A stretch of DNA of 49,076 nucleotides from UBA1195 sp045598025 (GTDB lineage Bacteria; Bacteroidota; Bacteroidia; Bacteroidales; WCHB1-69): NCBI GenBank assembly GCA_045598025.1, contig JAZLLH010000033.1:1-49076 (forward strand), read 5' to 3'. The translations under genes were made by a program, and so were the position numbers. How positions within the stretch are numbered: the stretch's first letter is position 1; each line of letters begins with the position of its first letter. This document shows, piece by piece, positions 37,403-45,618 of the stretch. Under the pieces are notes generated by a model, which saw nothing but the letters and a program-made list of their open reading frames with translations, was not told where the DNA came from and did not search any database.

Positions 37403-38869
37403 TTAGTACTTTATTTCTCCTTTACTGTAACGGCGCAGAAAATCTTCCAACTCCTCTATCGCCAGTTTTTTGACTATGATTTCTTTTTTCTCGTTCAACA
37501 CATAAATCATCGGAGTGGAGTGTACGTCAAACACTTCGACAAAATTCATATTGGCCACATTGCCGCCCACATTGGTCCAGGGCATGTCATGAGTGCGCAG
37601 GAACTTTTTCCAGGCCGCCGTATCGGCCGACATACACACAGCAAACACATCAAAATCCAGACTGTCTTTTGCTCTGTGATATAATTCTGCCAATTGGGGT
37701 GTGGCCGATTTGCAGTGGGAACAATCTACATCCCAAAACCACATTACGGTATATTTGCTTCTGAATTCGTAGGATGAATGCAATTGATTCAATGTATCCA
37801 TCATCATCAGTTGAGGAGCCTGCTTCCCTATCAGTATGGGATCCAATTTATTCGCTCTTTCCACCATGGATTCCAACACATCCTCATCCACCCAGGGGCA
37901 TAGTCCCTGTTCGTAATAGGTTTTTACCATATGCACAAATATGGCGTCCTGACCGACGTACTTGCTGCGCTCATACTTGCTGGTCACATACCAAACCACA
38001 TACTTGAACAATTCAGGAGAACTGATTTTTTCAATCAGCATATCGGTTCGGTGTATCAGAGAGTCCTTCGCATTCGGAGCCACTTTTTCATAGTAGCGTT
38101 TCAAACGCGGATAAAACAAGGGAGAATATATCAGACCATCGTCACTGAGATCGGCGTTGTCCCAATAATGATTCACGTAATACCTGTACTGCCAACTGGA
38201 ATCCTCGCCTTTGGGAACTTCTGGCACCTCGGGTTCCAAACCGAGTTTCTGCAGTTTGGCAAACAATTGCTTGGGATGTTCATTGATCAGCGTCCGCACG
38301 CAATTGTTCATGCTGTCGTAATACAGGGCAACCTCATCCTGCAACTGACGGATGATTTTTTTGCTTGCATTTTCCTTGGCCGATTCCTGACGGATAGAAC
38401 GGTTCAGTTCGGACGTTTTCCCTTGATAGGCCGCCATTTTTTGTTGAAAATCCAGGAAAACGACATTTTCTGGAGAATTTTCAAACGTCAGATGAGAAAG
38501 AATGTCGTAAAAAGGAGGCTGGAGATTTTTGGCCTCGATCGTAAAGAAAAAGGAAGAATCCACCACAAACTCCAAATACTTGTTTTTCCGCTGACCGGCC
38601 ACGATATATACGCCTCTGCGCAGCGTGTCGTGTCCATGAAGCACAAAAGTATAAGGATTCCGGGCATCCACAAAAATGGAATCGCGCGAATACGTTTTAT
38701 CCGCATAATAATATCCGATGTACAACATGGTATCTGGAACTCCTTCCAGACGGATAGTGATTTTATAGGTGTCGTCCTTGGGTCGATTGCCTCGCTTCTG
38801 TGCAGAAACAGACGGAATCAAAACCGACAGCAACAACAAAACGAGTACTTGATGAATCCTTGTCTTCAT
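37403..38869 (-). CDS. Exported thioredoxin-fold protein (TlpA-like) with large N-terminal region
   Basis: A 488-residue exported protein: signal peptide about 1-23 (ending VSAQ), a beta-rich N-terminal part of the DUF4369 kind (about 35-115, ligand-like in many Bacteroidota thioredoxin proteins), a helical middle region, and a thioredoxin fold at about 345-480. The redox pair is Cys383-Cys386 in WFWDVDCSHCKSATP, and the cis-Pro is Pro453 in HSTPM. It probably handles disulfides in the periplasm, which suits the many Cys-rich exported proteins here, but its partner is unknown. It stands between kdsD (62 bases up) and asnS. Confidence 0.85.
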   Translation of the reverse strand: MKTRIHQVLVLLLLSVLIPSVSAQKRGNRPKDDTYKITIRLEGVPDTMLYIGYYYADKTYSRDSIFVDARNPYTFVLHGHDTLRRGVYIVAGQRKNKYLEFVVDSSFFFTIEAKNLQPPFYDILSHLTFENSPENVVFLDFQQKMAAYQGKTSELNRSIRQESAKENASKKIIRQLQDEVALYYDSMNNCVRTLINEHPKQLFAKLQKLGLEPEVPEVPKGEDSSWQYRYYVNHYWDNADLSDDGLIYSPLFYPRLKRYYEKVAPNAKDSLIHRTDMLIEKISSPELFKYVVWYVTSKYERSKYVGQDAIFVHMVKTYYEQGLCPWVDEDVLESMVERANKLDPILIGKQAPQLMMMDTLNQLHSSYEFRSKYTVMWFWDVDCSHCKSATPQLAELYHRAKDSLDFDVFAVCMSADTAAWKKFLRTHDMPWTNVGGNVANMNFVEVFDVHSTPMIYVLNEKKEIIVKKLAIEELEDFLRRYSKGEIKY

Positions 38870-38930
38870 GATTTCTTTTTTTTGGTGACAGTAATAAGAC
38901 GCAATAACCTATGCTTTTGCTGCATTCGAA

Positions 38931-39911
38931 TCAAATTATCCCTTCTTTGATGATGTCGTGCAGATGGATAACGCCGACATATTCATCCCTTCCATTCAGA
39001 ACCAATATACTTGTGATACTGTTTTTCCTCATGATTTCCAATGCCTTCACGACTAAATCTTCCTCGTGTATCGTCTTGGGGTTGGGAGTCATGATCTCGC
39101 TGGCTCTTACGGAAAGCACATCCGAAGTCCGGTGCAGCATCCGACGCAAATCCCCGTCTGTAATAATGCCGACGATGCCGTTGTCTTTATTCAGCACAGC
39201 GGTCATTCCCAATCGTTTGGATGAAATCTCATAAATAATGGTATTCAAATCGTCCGTGGGAAATACCTTGGGACATTCGTTGTCCTTACTCAAGTCGCCA
39301 ACCTTTAAATACAGTTGTTTTCCCAAGGTTCCGCCCGGATGGTATCGGGCAAAATCCTGAGCGGTGAAACCTCTCAGCGACATCAGACATACAGCCAAAG
39401 CATCGGCCATCACCAACTGGGCAGTAGAACTGCTGGTAGGAGCCAGATTGTTTGGACAGGCCTCTTTGGACACCGTACTATTGATGACAGCATCCGCATG
39501 CTTGGCCAAATAGGAATCCATGTTTCCGACAATGGCAATTACCTTGTTGTCTCGCATCCGTATCATCGGAAGCAGCAAAGTAATTTCCGGAGTATTCCCG
39601 CTCTTGGAAATACAGACCACCACATCATTGGGCTGGATAATCCCCAAATCACCGTGAATAGCATCCGCCGCATGCATGAAAATGGCAGGAGTTCCCGTGG
39701 AATTCAACGTAGCCACCATCTTCTGACCGATAATGGCACTCTTTCCTATTCCCGTCACGATGATACGGCCTTCGGTAGCGTGGAACATGATCTTCACGCT
39801 CTCCACAAATCCCTCATCCACAAAGTTTTCCAACAAACCCACTGCCGCAGCTTCCTGTCGGATGCACTGTATGGCGGCTTCTTTGATTTTTGCATTTGAT
39901 TCTGCTATCAT
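38931..39911 (-). CDS. kdsD: Arabinose-5-phosphate isomerase (KpsF/GutQ family)
   Basis: A 326-residue enzyme that converts ribulose-5-phosphate to arabinose-5-phosphate, the first step of Kdo synthesis for lipopolysaccharide. An N-terminal SIS sugar-isomerase domain contains VTGIGKSAIIGQKM, CISKSGNTPEI and APTSSSTAQL, followed by two CBS domains (about 205-325) with GIITDGDLRRM. I start at the ATG at 39911; the frame reaches a TTG at 39926, but the predicted promoter element at 39932-39939 would place the message start at about 39925. It heads the kdsD-thioredoxin-asnS-gldD run. Confidence 0.93.
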   Translation of the reverse strand: MIAESNAKIKEAAIQCIRQEAAAVGLLENFVDEGFVESVKIMFHATEGRIIVTGIGKSAIIGQKMVATLNSTGTPAIFMHAADAIHGDLGIIQPNDVVVCISKSGNTPEITLLLPMIRMRDNKVIAIVGNMDSYLAKHADAVINSTVSKEACPNNLAPTSSSTAQLVMADALAVCLMSLRGFTAQDFARYHPGGTLGKQLYLKVGDLSKDNECPKVFPTDDLNTIIYEISSKRLGMTAVLNKDNGIVGIITDGDLRRMLHRTSDVLSVRASEIMTPNPKTIHEEDLVVKALEIMRKNSITSILVLNGRDEYVGVIHLHDIIKEGII

Positions 39912-39931
39912 CTCACCAAATTTCAAACATG

Positions 39932-39962
39932 CAAAGATAGTCTAAAAAACGATACGGACAAA
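39932..39962 (-). promoter_or_regulatory. Promoter of the kdsD run
   Basis: TTTG (39959-39962) and TATCTTTG (39932-39939) with a 19-base gap, the spacing usually quoted for Bacteroidota. It leaves a leader of only about 14 bases before the ATG at 39911 and so supports that start. Confidence 0.6.
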
Positions 39963-40001
39963 CGTTTTACAAAGATATTTCACCATAACGGACATGCGGA
40001 C

Positions 40002-40035
40002 AAAAAAAGCCGTGCGGCCTCGCGACCACACGGCT
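40002..40035 (-). terminator. Intrinsic terminator of the EF-G paralog gene
   Basis: AGCCGTGTGG/CCGCACGGCT form a 10-bp stem with one G-T type mismatch and an 8-base loop, followed on the minus strand by a T-run, 22 bases after the stop at 40057. Confidence 0.85.
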
Positions 40036-40056
40036 CGATATATCCACACCAAAGGA

Positions 40057-42195
40057 TTAGTCTTCCTCTGTCTGGGATTCCTCGTAAGCTTTCAGCAAAG
40101 CGGACTGCACATCGGCAGGAACCTGCTGGTACTCAGAAAATTTCATGCCATAAGAAGCGCGGCCGGAAGTAATGGAACTCAAGGAAGTGGAATACTTATT
40201 CATTTCAGCCAAAGGCACTTTGGCGTGAATGATCTGATATCCGCCTTCGCTGTCCATACCCATCACAATACCGCGACGTCCCTGAAGGTCGGTCATTACA
40301 CCGCCCATATTTTCCGCAGGCACATACACATCCACATCGTAGATGGGCTCCAAAATACGCGGACCCGCATTTTTGAAGGCTTCACGGAAAGCGGTACGGC
40401 CGGCGATTTTGAAAGCAGTTTCATTGGAATCAACCGGATGCATTTTACCATCGTAAATGTTTACCACGATATCCCGGGCATAGGAACCGGTCAGAGGACC
40501 TTCCTCCATCTTTTCCATGATACCTTTCAGAATGGCAGGCATGAAACGGGCGTCGATAGAACCGCCCACGATGCAGTTGTTGAACACCAGCTTGCCGCCC
40601 CATTCCAAAGGATATTCCTGCACATCACGGATGGGATATTTGGTCTGATTGGGCATACCGTCGAAATAAGGTTCGACCAGCATGTGGACTTCACCGAACT
40701 GACCGCTACCACCGGACTGTTTTTTGTGACGGTACATGGCCTCGGAAGCCTTGGTAATGGTTTCGCGGTACGGGATCTTGGGAGCGTAGAATTCCACCTC
40801 AATCTTGTTGATTTTTTCGATGATCCATTTGTTGATATTCAAATGCTGTTCACCCTGACCGGAAACGATGGTCTGCTTCAACTCCTTGGACTGTTCCACC
40901 AGGAAGGTGAGGTCCATTTTCTTGATGTCGTTCAGGATCTGACCCAGTTTTTCATCATCGGAGGAATTCCTGGCGCGGACGGCGGTGCGGAACTTGGGTT
41001 CCGGATATTCGGTAGGAACCACCACATCGTCCGCGTTCTTCGGAGAATTCAGCGTATGCTGACAGGAAACGCTCTTCAGCTTGATGGTGCCGACGATATC
41101 ACCGGCGCACACTTTTTCAACCTGAGTACGGTTTTTACCGGCCACACAAATCAATTGGGAAATTCTTTCCTTGGAACCGTTGGCAGAATTGACCACATCA
41201 GCGCCGACGGCCAGATCACCGTTGTACACCTTCATCATGGCAACTTCACCCAGATGGGGCTCTACATTCAGTTTGAAAACAAAAGCAGAAAGAGGCTCGG
41301 AGGAACTGACCTTCAGTTCTTTTCCGGCCACCGTTTTCTCAAGCGGCATCTGGTCGGGAGCCGGAGCATTTTCCATAATGAAATCCATCAGAGCGTTGAC
41401 ACCCTGATCGGATTTGGCGGAGCAGCACAGCACCGGGAATACGGAACGGCTGATGATACCGAGACGGAGACCTTTTTTGATTTCGTCCGGAGACAGAGTT
41501 CCTTCTTCGAAGAATTTCTCCATCAAGGTTTCGTCGTTTTCTGCGGCATTTTCAATCAGGGAATTCAGCAGTTCTTCGGCTTTGTCTTTTTCGCTGTCAG
41601 GAATTTCGGACACCACAGGTTCGCCTCCGTTGACAGGGAATTTGATCATTTTGCTGTGCAGTACGTCAATGACTCCTTCAAAAGCACTGCCGACTGCATT
41701 GGTAGGATATTGGATAACGGTAACACCGTTTCCGAAGAAGTTTTTCAGCTGGCGGACTGTTTCGTCAAAATTGGCTTTTTCGTGATCCATCTGATTGGCT
41801 GCGAAAATAACCGGTTTGTTGAAACGTTTGACGCTGCGCCATTGCACCTCGGCACCGACTTCCACACCGTTTTGGGCATTCAACACCATCACAGCGGCAT
41901 CGGCCACACGGAGGGCGCTTACCTGTTCTCCGACGAAATCATCGAATCCCGGGCAATCAATCATATTGATTTTACCATTTTTCCACTCAGCATACAACAC
42001 CGTGGAATAGATGGAGTTCTGACGTTCCAATTCGACATCTCTGTAGTCGGAAAGCGTATTTTTGTCTTCCACACTTCCTCTGCGGGTAATGACTCCGCCG
42101 TGGAAGGCCATGGCTTCGGCCAAGGTGGTTTTGCCTGAGCGAGCGCCTCCTAAAAGGGCCACATTTCTGATTTCACTAGTCTGATAAACCTTCAT
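40057..42195 (-). CDS. fusA2: Elongation factor G paralog (EF-G2 type) lacking the catalytic His
   Basis: A 712-residue EF-G homolog with the full five-domain length. The GTP-binding motifs are altered. G1 reads GGARSGKT (16-23). G3 is DCPGFDDF, with Phe84 where EF-G has the catalytic His of DTPGH. G4 is NQMD (134-137) instead of NKMD, and the switch I RGITI pattern is replaced by RQNSI. The remaining domains are well conserved (RARNSSDDEKLGQIL, GQGEQHLNI, PYRETITK, SGGSGQFGEV). Bacteroides EF-G2 proteins are reported to work in translocation without GTP hydrolysis and to matter in carbon starvation; this one fits that type. It is monocistronic, with a long AT-rich leader and its own terminator. 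The main fusA is not in the window. Confidence 0.9.
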   Translation of the reverse strand: MKVYQTSEIRNVALLGGARSGKTTLAEAMAFHGGVITRRGSVEDKNTLSDYRDVELERQNSIYSTVLYAEWKNGKINMIDCPGFDDFVGEQVSALRVADAAVMVLNAQNGVEVGAEVQWRSVKRFNKPVIFAANQMDHEKANFDETVRQLKNFFGNGVTVIQYPTNAVGSAFEGVIDVLHSKMIKFPVNGGEPVVSEIPDSEKDKAEELLNSLIENAAENDETLMEKFFEEGTLSPDEIKKGLRLGIISRSVFPVLCCSAKSDQGVNALMDFIMENAPAPDQMPLEKTVAGKELKVSSSEPLSAFVFKLNVEPHLGEVAMMKVYNGDLAVGADVVNSANGSKERISQLICVAGKNRTQVEKVCAGDIVGTIKLKSVSCQHTLNSPKNADDVVVPTEYPEPKFRTAVRARNSSDDEKLGQILNDIKKMDLTFLVEQSKELKQTIVSGQGEQHLNINKWIIEKINKIEVEFYAPKIPYRETITKASEAMYRHKKQSGGSGQFGEVHMLVEPYFDGMPNQTKYPIRDVQEYPLEWGGKLVFNNCIVGGSIDARFMPAILKGIMEKMEEGPLTGSYARDIVVNIYDGKMHPVDSNETAFKIAGRTAFREAFKNAGPRILEPIYDVDVYVPAENMGGVMTDLQGRRGIVMGMDSEGGYQIIHAKVPLAEMNKYSTSLSSITSGRASYGMKFSEYQQVPADVQSALLKAYEESQTEED

Positions 42196-42223
42196 TCTTC
42201 GTTTTTTTTATTGATAGTTTGCC

Positions 42224-42242
42224 ATTCTGTTCAAAACAGATT
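42224..42242 (-). promoter_or_regulatory. Imperfect palindrome in the EF-G paralog leader
   Basis: AATCTGTT and AACAGAAT face each other across three bases, about 30 bases upstream of the ATG at 42195; a further AACAGAAT copy lies on the plus strand at 42263-42270. It could be an operator, since the EF-G2 gene of Bacteroides is under a starvation regulator, but no known site is matched. A TAnnTTTG-like TATATTTG lies further up, at 42303-42310. Confidence 0.25.
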
Positions 42243-42313
42243 TACACAAAAATCTGATTTTAAACAGAATAAATGATTACTAAATTAAATTTGTCAAGAT
42301 TGCAAATATAAGC

Positions 42314-42354
42314 AAAAAAAAGATTCCTTTTTACAAAAAATCAGGAAAGGAATC
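42314..42354 (-). terminator. Intrinsic terminator of tatC
   Basis: GATTCCTTT pairs with AAAGGAATC (9 bp), followed by eight T on the minus strand. The stem begins within the tatC stop codon. Confidence 0.85.
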
Positions 42355-43168
42355 ACATTTTCTTTTTTTCCACTCTTTTCACCACCAGCCGACTGAATTC
42401 GTACAATCCCTGCAAGGGCAATGCCACCAGCATCATGGTGAACACGTCCGTACTGGGAGTAATGGCAGCAGCAGCCACCAGCGACAGGACAAATGCCATT
42501 TTACGGAACTTTGACAGCAAAGCAGAATTCAGCACTCCTACCTGGGAAAAAAAATAGGCTACAACAGGCATTTCGAAAACCAGACCAAACACAAAAAGCA
42601 ATCCGAGGAAAGTGGAAATATAAGAATCCAGGGAAATCCGATTGATTACGTCCGGACTCACCTGGTACGTTCCCAGAAACTGCAAAGTAAACGGAAAGAT
42701 CACAAAATACGCCAACGACACTCCGACAAAAAACAGCAGTATGAAACACAGCACCGCCTTTATAGCCGGTACCTTCTCTTTGGCATAGAGTGCCGGAGAT
42801 ACAAAAAACCAGCACTCGGCGGCCACATAAGGAACAGCCAGCAGGGCGGCCAGGCAAAAGGAAACCCGGATGTGCACAAACAATTGTGCCGCCAAATCGA
42901 TATTGATCAGCCCGATTTCTCCCGTGTGCGGACACAGTGAAGGGAGTCCCAGCATTTCGGCACAGCGGCACAGACAGCGATAGGTGATAAAATCGTCTGT
43001 CCGGGGCGCAAGCACTATGCATTCAAACACCCAGTCCTTGAGACAGAATACCGCTACTGACGCCAATACTATGACACAGATGCAACGCAACAGCATCCAG
43101 CGCATTTCCTCCAGGTGATCCCAAAAAGTCGGACCGGACATTCCTTTTTTTTCTTTTTCCTTTTCCAT
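42353..43168 (-). CDS. tatC: Twin-arginine translocase subunit TatC
   Basis: A 271-residue inner-membrane protein with six transmembrane segments, the receptor of the Tat system that moves folded proteins across the inner membrane. The N-terminal cytoplasmic stretch FWDHLEEMRWMLLR corresponds to the conserved HLEELR motif, and the second half has the usual FGLVFEMPV and FRKMAFVLSLVAAA blocks. The ATG at 43168 is chosen (MEKEKEKK); a frame ten codons longer has no support and runs over the promoter element. A tatA/B gene is not visible nearby. The gene is expressed alone from a promoter at 43186-43212 and ends in its own terminator. Its first cytoplasmic loop is enlarged, with CLCRCAEMLG. Confidence 0.93.
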   Translation of the reverse strand: MEKEKEKKGMSGPTFWDHLEEMRWMLLRCICVIVLASVAVFCLKDWVFECIVLAPRTDDFITYRCLCRCAEMLGLPSLCPHTGEIGLINIDLAAQLFVHIRVSFCLAALLAVPYVAAECWFFVSPALYAKEKVPAIKAVLCFILLFFVGVSLAYFVIFPFTLQFLGTYQVSPDVINRISLDSYISTFLGLLFVFGLVFEMPVVAYFFSQVGVLNSALLSKFRKMAFVLSLVAAAAITPSTDVFTMMLVALPLQGLYEFSRLVVKRVEKKKM

Positions 43169-43185
43169 AATCTCATTTGCGAGTG

Positions 43186-43212
43186 CAAAAATACCCATTC
43201 AAACGATACAAA
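43186..43212 (-). promoter_or_regulatory. Bacteroidota-type promoter of tatC
   Basis: TTTG (43209-43212) and TATTTTTG (43186-43193), gap 15 bases, about 18 bases before the ATG at 43168. Confidence 0.6.
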
Positions 43213-43272
43213 ATCCATTTTTGATTCGGGAAAATAAAATAATCGACCCGACTTTTGCGTTTTAAGCATGTT

Positions 43273-45108
43273 ATGAATAGAAAGCGGATCCTTTTCGGAT
43301 ATCTGCTGTTCTTCTTTGCCGGTATACTGCCCAACGCAGTCGTCGGACAAAACCAGCAGGAACAGTTGGCCATGCAGTATTTCAAAAATCAGGAATACGA
43401 CAAGGCGGGAAGCCTTTTTTACGAACTCTATCAACAGCAACCGAACAACTACTATTACAGCCACCTTTTCCAATGCCTGATCCAGCAGCAGTCATACCGC
43501 GAAGCGGAACAGATTGTCAACCGGCAGATCAAACGTTATCCGCAAATCCAGCGCTATCAAATTGACCTGGGCTGGGTATACGAACAAGAAGGCAATATCT
43601 CCAAAGCAAAAAAACAATACGAAAACTGCATACAGCGTCCGGAGCACAACAGCCAATCCCTCAAAGAATTGGCAAATGCCTTCCTGTCATACGGACATTC
43701 CGAATACGCTCTCAGCTGCTACGAACAGATCCGGAAGCGAAGCGGAGATCCCCGGGCTAATGCTTATGAGATGGCCGTATTGTACACCCGCTTGGGAGAT
43801 CGGACCAAAGCCATGAAAGAATATCTGGACTGGGCTACAGAACGCAAGGAAAATGTTTCCGCACTGGAAACGGAACTCACCACCTGGCTGGCAGACGATC
43901 CGGACGGACAAAAACTGGAAATCATACGTCAGCAACTGATTGCCCGCAACAATCGGGAGCCAGACCAGGAGTGTTTTGCCGAAATGCTGCTGTGGCTGAC
44001 GTTGCAACAGAACGAATACGGGCAGGCGGTCCGACAGGCCATGGCCATGGACAAAAGATTCGGAGGAGAAGGCCGGAAAGTGTATGAAACCGCGAACATC
44101 GCAGCCGGAAACAAAGCTTACGATGCCGCCTTGGAAGGATACCAATACATACTCAAGCGCTACAATGAATTCTCTCTCTGCCATGCAGCCGCGCTCTCCG
44201 GTAGCCTGCAGACCCAATATATGCAGATAACAGAGACCTACCCTCCTCACCCGGATGACATCCGGCAGCTGGAATCCGCATTGGACAGTTTCTTCCGGCA
44301 GCATTCTCTGCAGGATGAATTTCTTGATCTCTACCTCACCTCGGTGGAATTGCAGGCACTCTACCGGAAGAACTACGACAGGGCTTCCGATTTGCTGAAA
44401 ACCGCCATCAATGGCAATCGTCTTTCCCCGAAAGAAAGAAGCATCTGCAAACTGAAAATGGGTGATATCTATCAACTGCAGGGCGAACTGTGGGAAGCAA
44501 GCCTGCTGTACAGTCAGGTCGAAAAAGATTTTCCTCATGACACACTCGGTCAGGAAGCCAAATTCCGCAATGCCGAACTGGCCTTTCACATGGGCGAATT
44601 CGAATGGGCTAAAGCACAATTGGATGTACTGAGAGCCGCCACTTCCAAACTGGTGGCCAACGATGCCATGTACCTCTCTCTGCTCATTGCAGACCACGAA
44701 GGAGAAGACAGCATCAACCTGCCACTGCAGTATTATGCCCGTGCCGATTTTTATTTTGAATGCCGGGAATACGAAAAAGCGGAACGCCTGTTGGACAGCA
44801 TTGCCCTCCTGAGGCAGAGCCATCAACTGGAAGATGATATATTGTTCCGAAAATCGGAATTGGCTGTTGCCCGGAAAGAATATGACAAAGCCGATCGTCT
44901 GCTGGCCGACTTTATCGAACGTTTTCCGGACGAGTTGTTGACCGATGATGCCCTGTACAGGAGAGCATTGTTGAGGGAATCCGAATTGCAGGATCCGCTG
45001 ACAGCCATGGATCTGTACCAACGCTTACTCAAGACATTTCCGGACAGCATGTATGCGCCAGATGCCCGAGGGCATTATCGCGCACTGCGGAGTAAAAACA
45101 ATTTGTAA
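43273..45108 (+). CDS. Exported tetratricopeptide-repeat protein
   Basis: A 611-residue protein with signal peptide (about 1-23, MNRKRILFGY to VVGQ), followed throughout by TPR-type helical hairpins (for example AMQYFKNQEYDKAGSLFYELYQQQPNN, LGWVYEQEGNISKAKKQYENCI and the block near 500 YARADFYFECREYEKAERLLD). TPR proteins scaffold complexes; location should be periplasmic or lipid-free at the outer membrane. No enzyme domain is seen. The start at 43273 is used because it gives a proper signal; an in-frame ATG at 43255 would add six residues. It is first in a four-gene plus-strand run and is divergent from tatC. Confidence 0.8.
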   Translation: MNRKRILFGYLLFFFAGILPNAVVGQNQQEQLAMQYFKNQEYDKAGSLFYELYQQQPNNYYYSHLFQCLIQQQSYREAEQIVNRQIKRYPQIQRYQIDLGWVYEQEGNISKAKKQYENCIQRPEHNSQSLKELANAFLSYGHSEYALSCYEQIRKRSGDPRANAYEMAVLYTRLGDRTKAMKEYLDWATERKENVSALETELTTWLADDPDGQKLEIIRQQLIARNNREPDQECFAEMLLWLTLQQNEYGQAVRQAMAMDKRFGGEGRKVYETANIAAGNKAYDAALEGYQYILKRYNEFSLCHAAALSGSLQTQYMQITETYPPHPDDIRQLESALDSFFRQHSLQDEFLDLYLTSVELQALYRKNYDRASDLLKTAINGNRLSPKERSICKLKMGDIYQLQGELWEASLLYSQVEKDFPHDTLGQEAKFRNAELAFHMGEFEWAKAQLDVLRAATSKLVANDAMYLSLLIADHEGEDSINLPLQYYARADFYFECREYEKAERLLDSIALLRQSHQLEDDILFRKSELAVARKEYDKADRLLADFIERFPDELLTDDALYRRALLRESELQDPLTAMDLYQRLLKTFPDSMYAPDARGHYRALRSKNNL

Positions 45109-45121
45109 AATCTCAATACCT

Positions 45122-45598
45122 ATGGATACTCTTTTTTTGATATTAGGTGCATTGGCTGTAACCATCGGGCTGATTGGATGCATTGCTCCTGTCATTCCGG
45201 GACCTCCTATCGGATATGTCGGACTGATTCTGCTTCAATGTACTGATAAACATCCATTTTCATTGACATTTCTCATCATAATGGGGCTATTTGTTGTGGC
45301 AGTCACCATTCTGGACTATGTGATTCCGGCTTTGGGAACCAAAAAATTCGGAGGCAGCAAATACGGTTCCTGGGGATGCCTTATCGGTACCTTTGCCGGT
45401 TTTTTCGTCCTCCCGCCTTACGGCATCGTACTGATGCCTTTCATCGGTGCCCTGCTCGGAGAATTACTAAGTGGCAGTGAAAGCCGACAGGCTATCAGAG
45501 CCGCCTTCGGTTCACTGCTCGGCTTTTTAGGCGGCGTGCTCTGCAAGTCCATTGTCTGCATCGCCATGATTGTGGCTTTCGTCTGGGGTGTGTTTTAA
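45122..45598 (+). CDS. DUF456-family membrane protein
   Basis: A 158-residue, very hydrophobic protein matching the DUF456 pattern: MDTLFLILGALAVTIGLIGC, the P.IPGPPIGYVGLILL segment, YVIPALGTKKFGGSKYGSWGC and GLFFVLPPYGIVLMPFIGALLGELL. About five membrane segments. The function of the family is unknown. The ATG at 45122 is preferred over an upstream in-frame ATG at 45053, which lies inside the TPR gene. It follows that gene by 13 bases and the DUF4097 lipoprotein follows 20 bases later, so all are likely co-transcribed. Confidence 0.85.
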   Translation: MDTLFLILGALAVTIGLIGCIAPVIPGPPIGYVGLILLQCTDKHPFSLTFLIIMGLFVVAVTILDYVIPALGTKKFGGSKYGSWGCLIGTFAGFFVLPPYGIVLMPFIGALLGELLSGSESRQAIRAAFGSLLGFLGGVLCKSIVCIAMIVAFVWGVF

Positions 45599-45618
45599 CA
45601 GAAAAAAAACAATAAAAT

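Noticed and set aside
39994..42138. A 714-codon plus-strand open frame opposite the EF-G paralog gene
   Set aside because: The minus-strand frame holds all EF-G motifs; the plus-strand translation is His/Phe-rich and matches nothing. Its length comes from codon bias on the other strand.
43687..45021. A 444-codon minus-strand frame opposite the TPR gene
   Set aside because: The plus-strand protein has a signal peptide and TPR repeats; the antisense reading shows neither.
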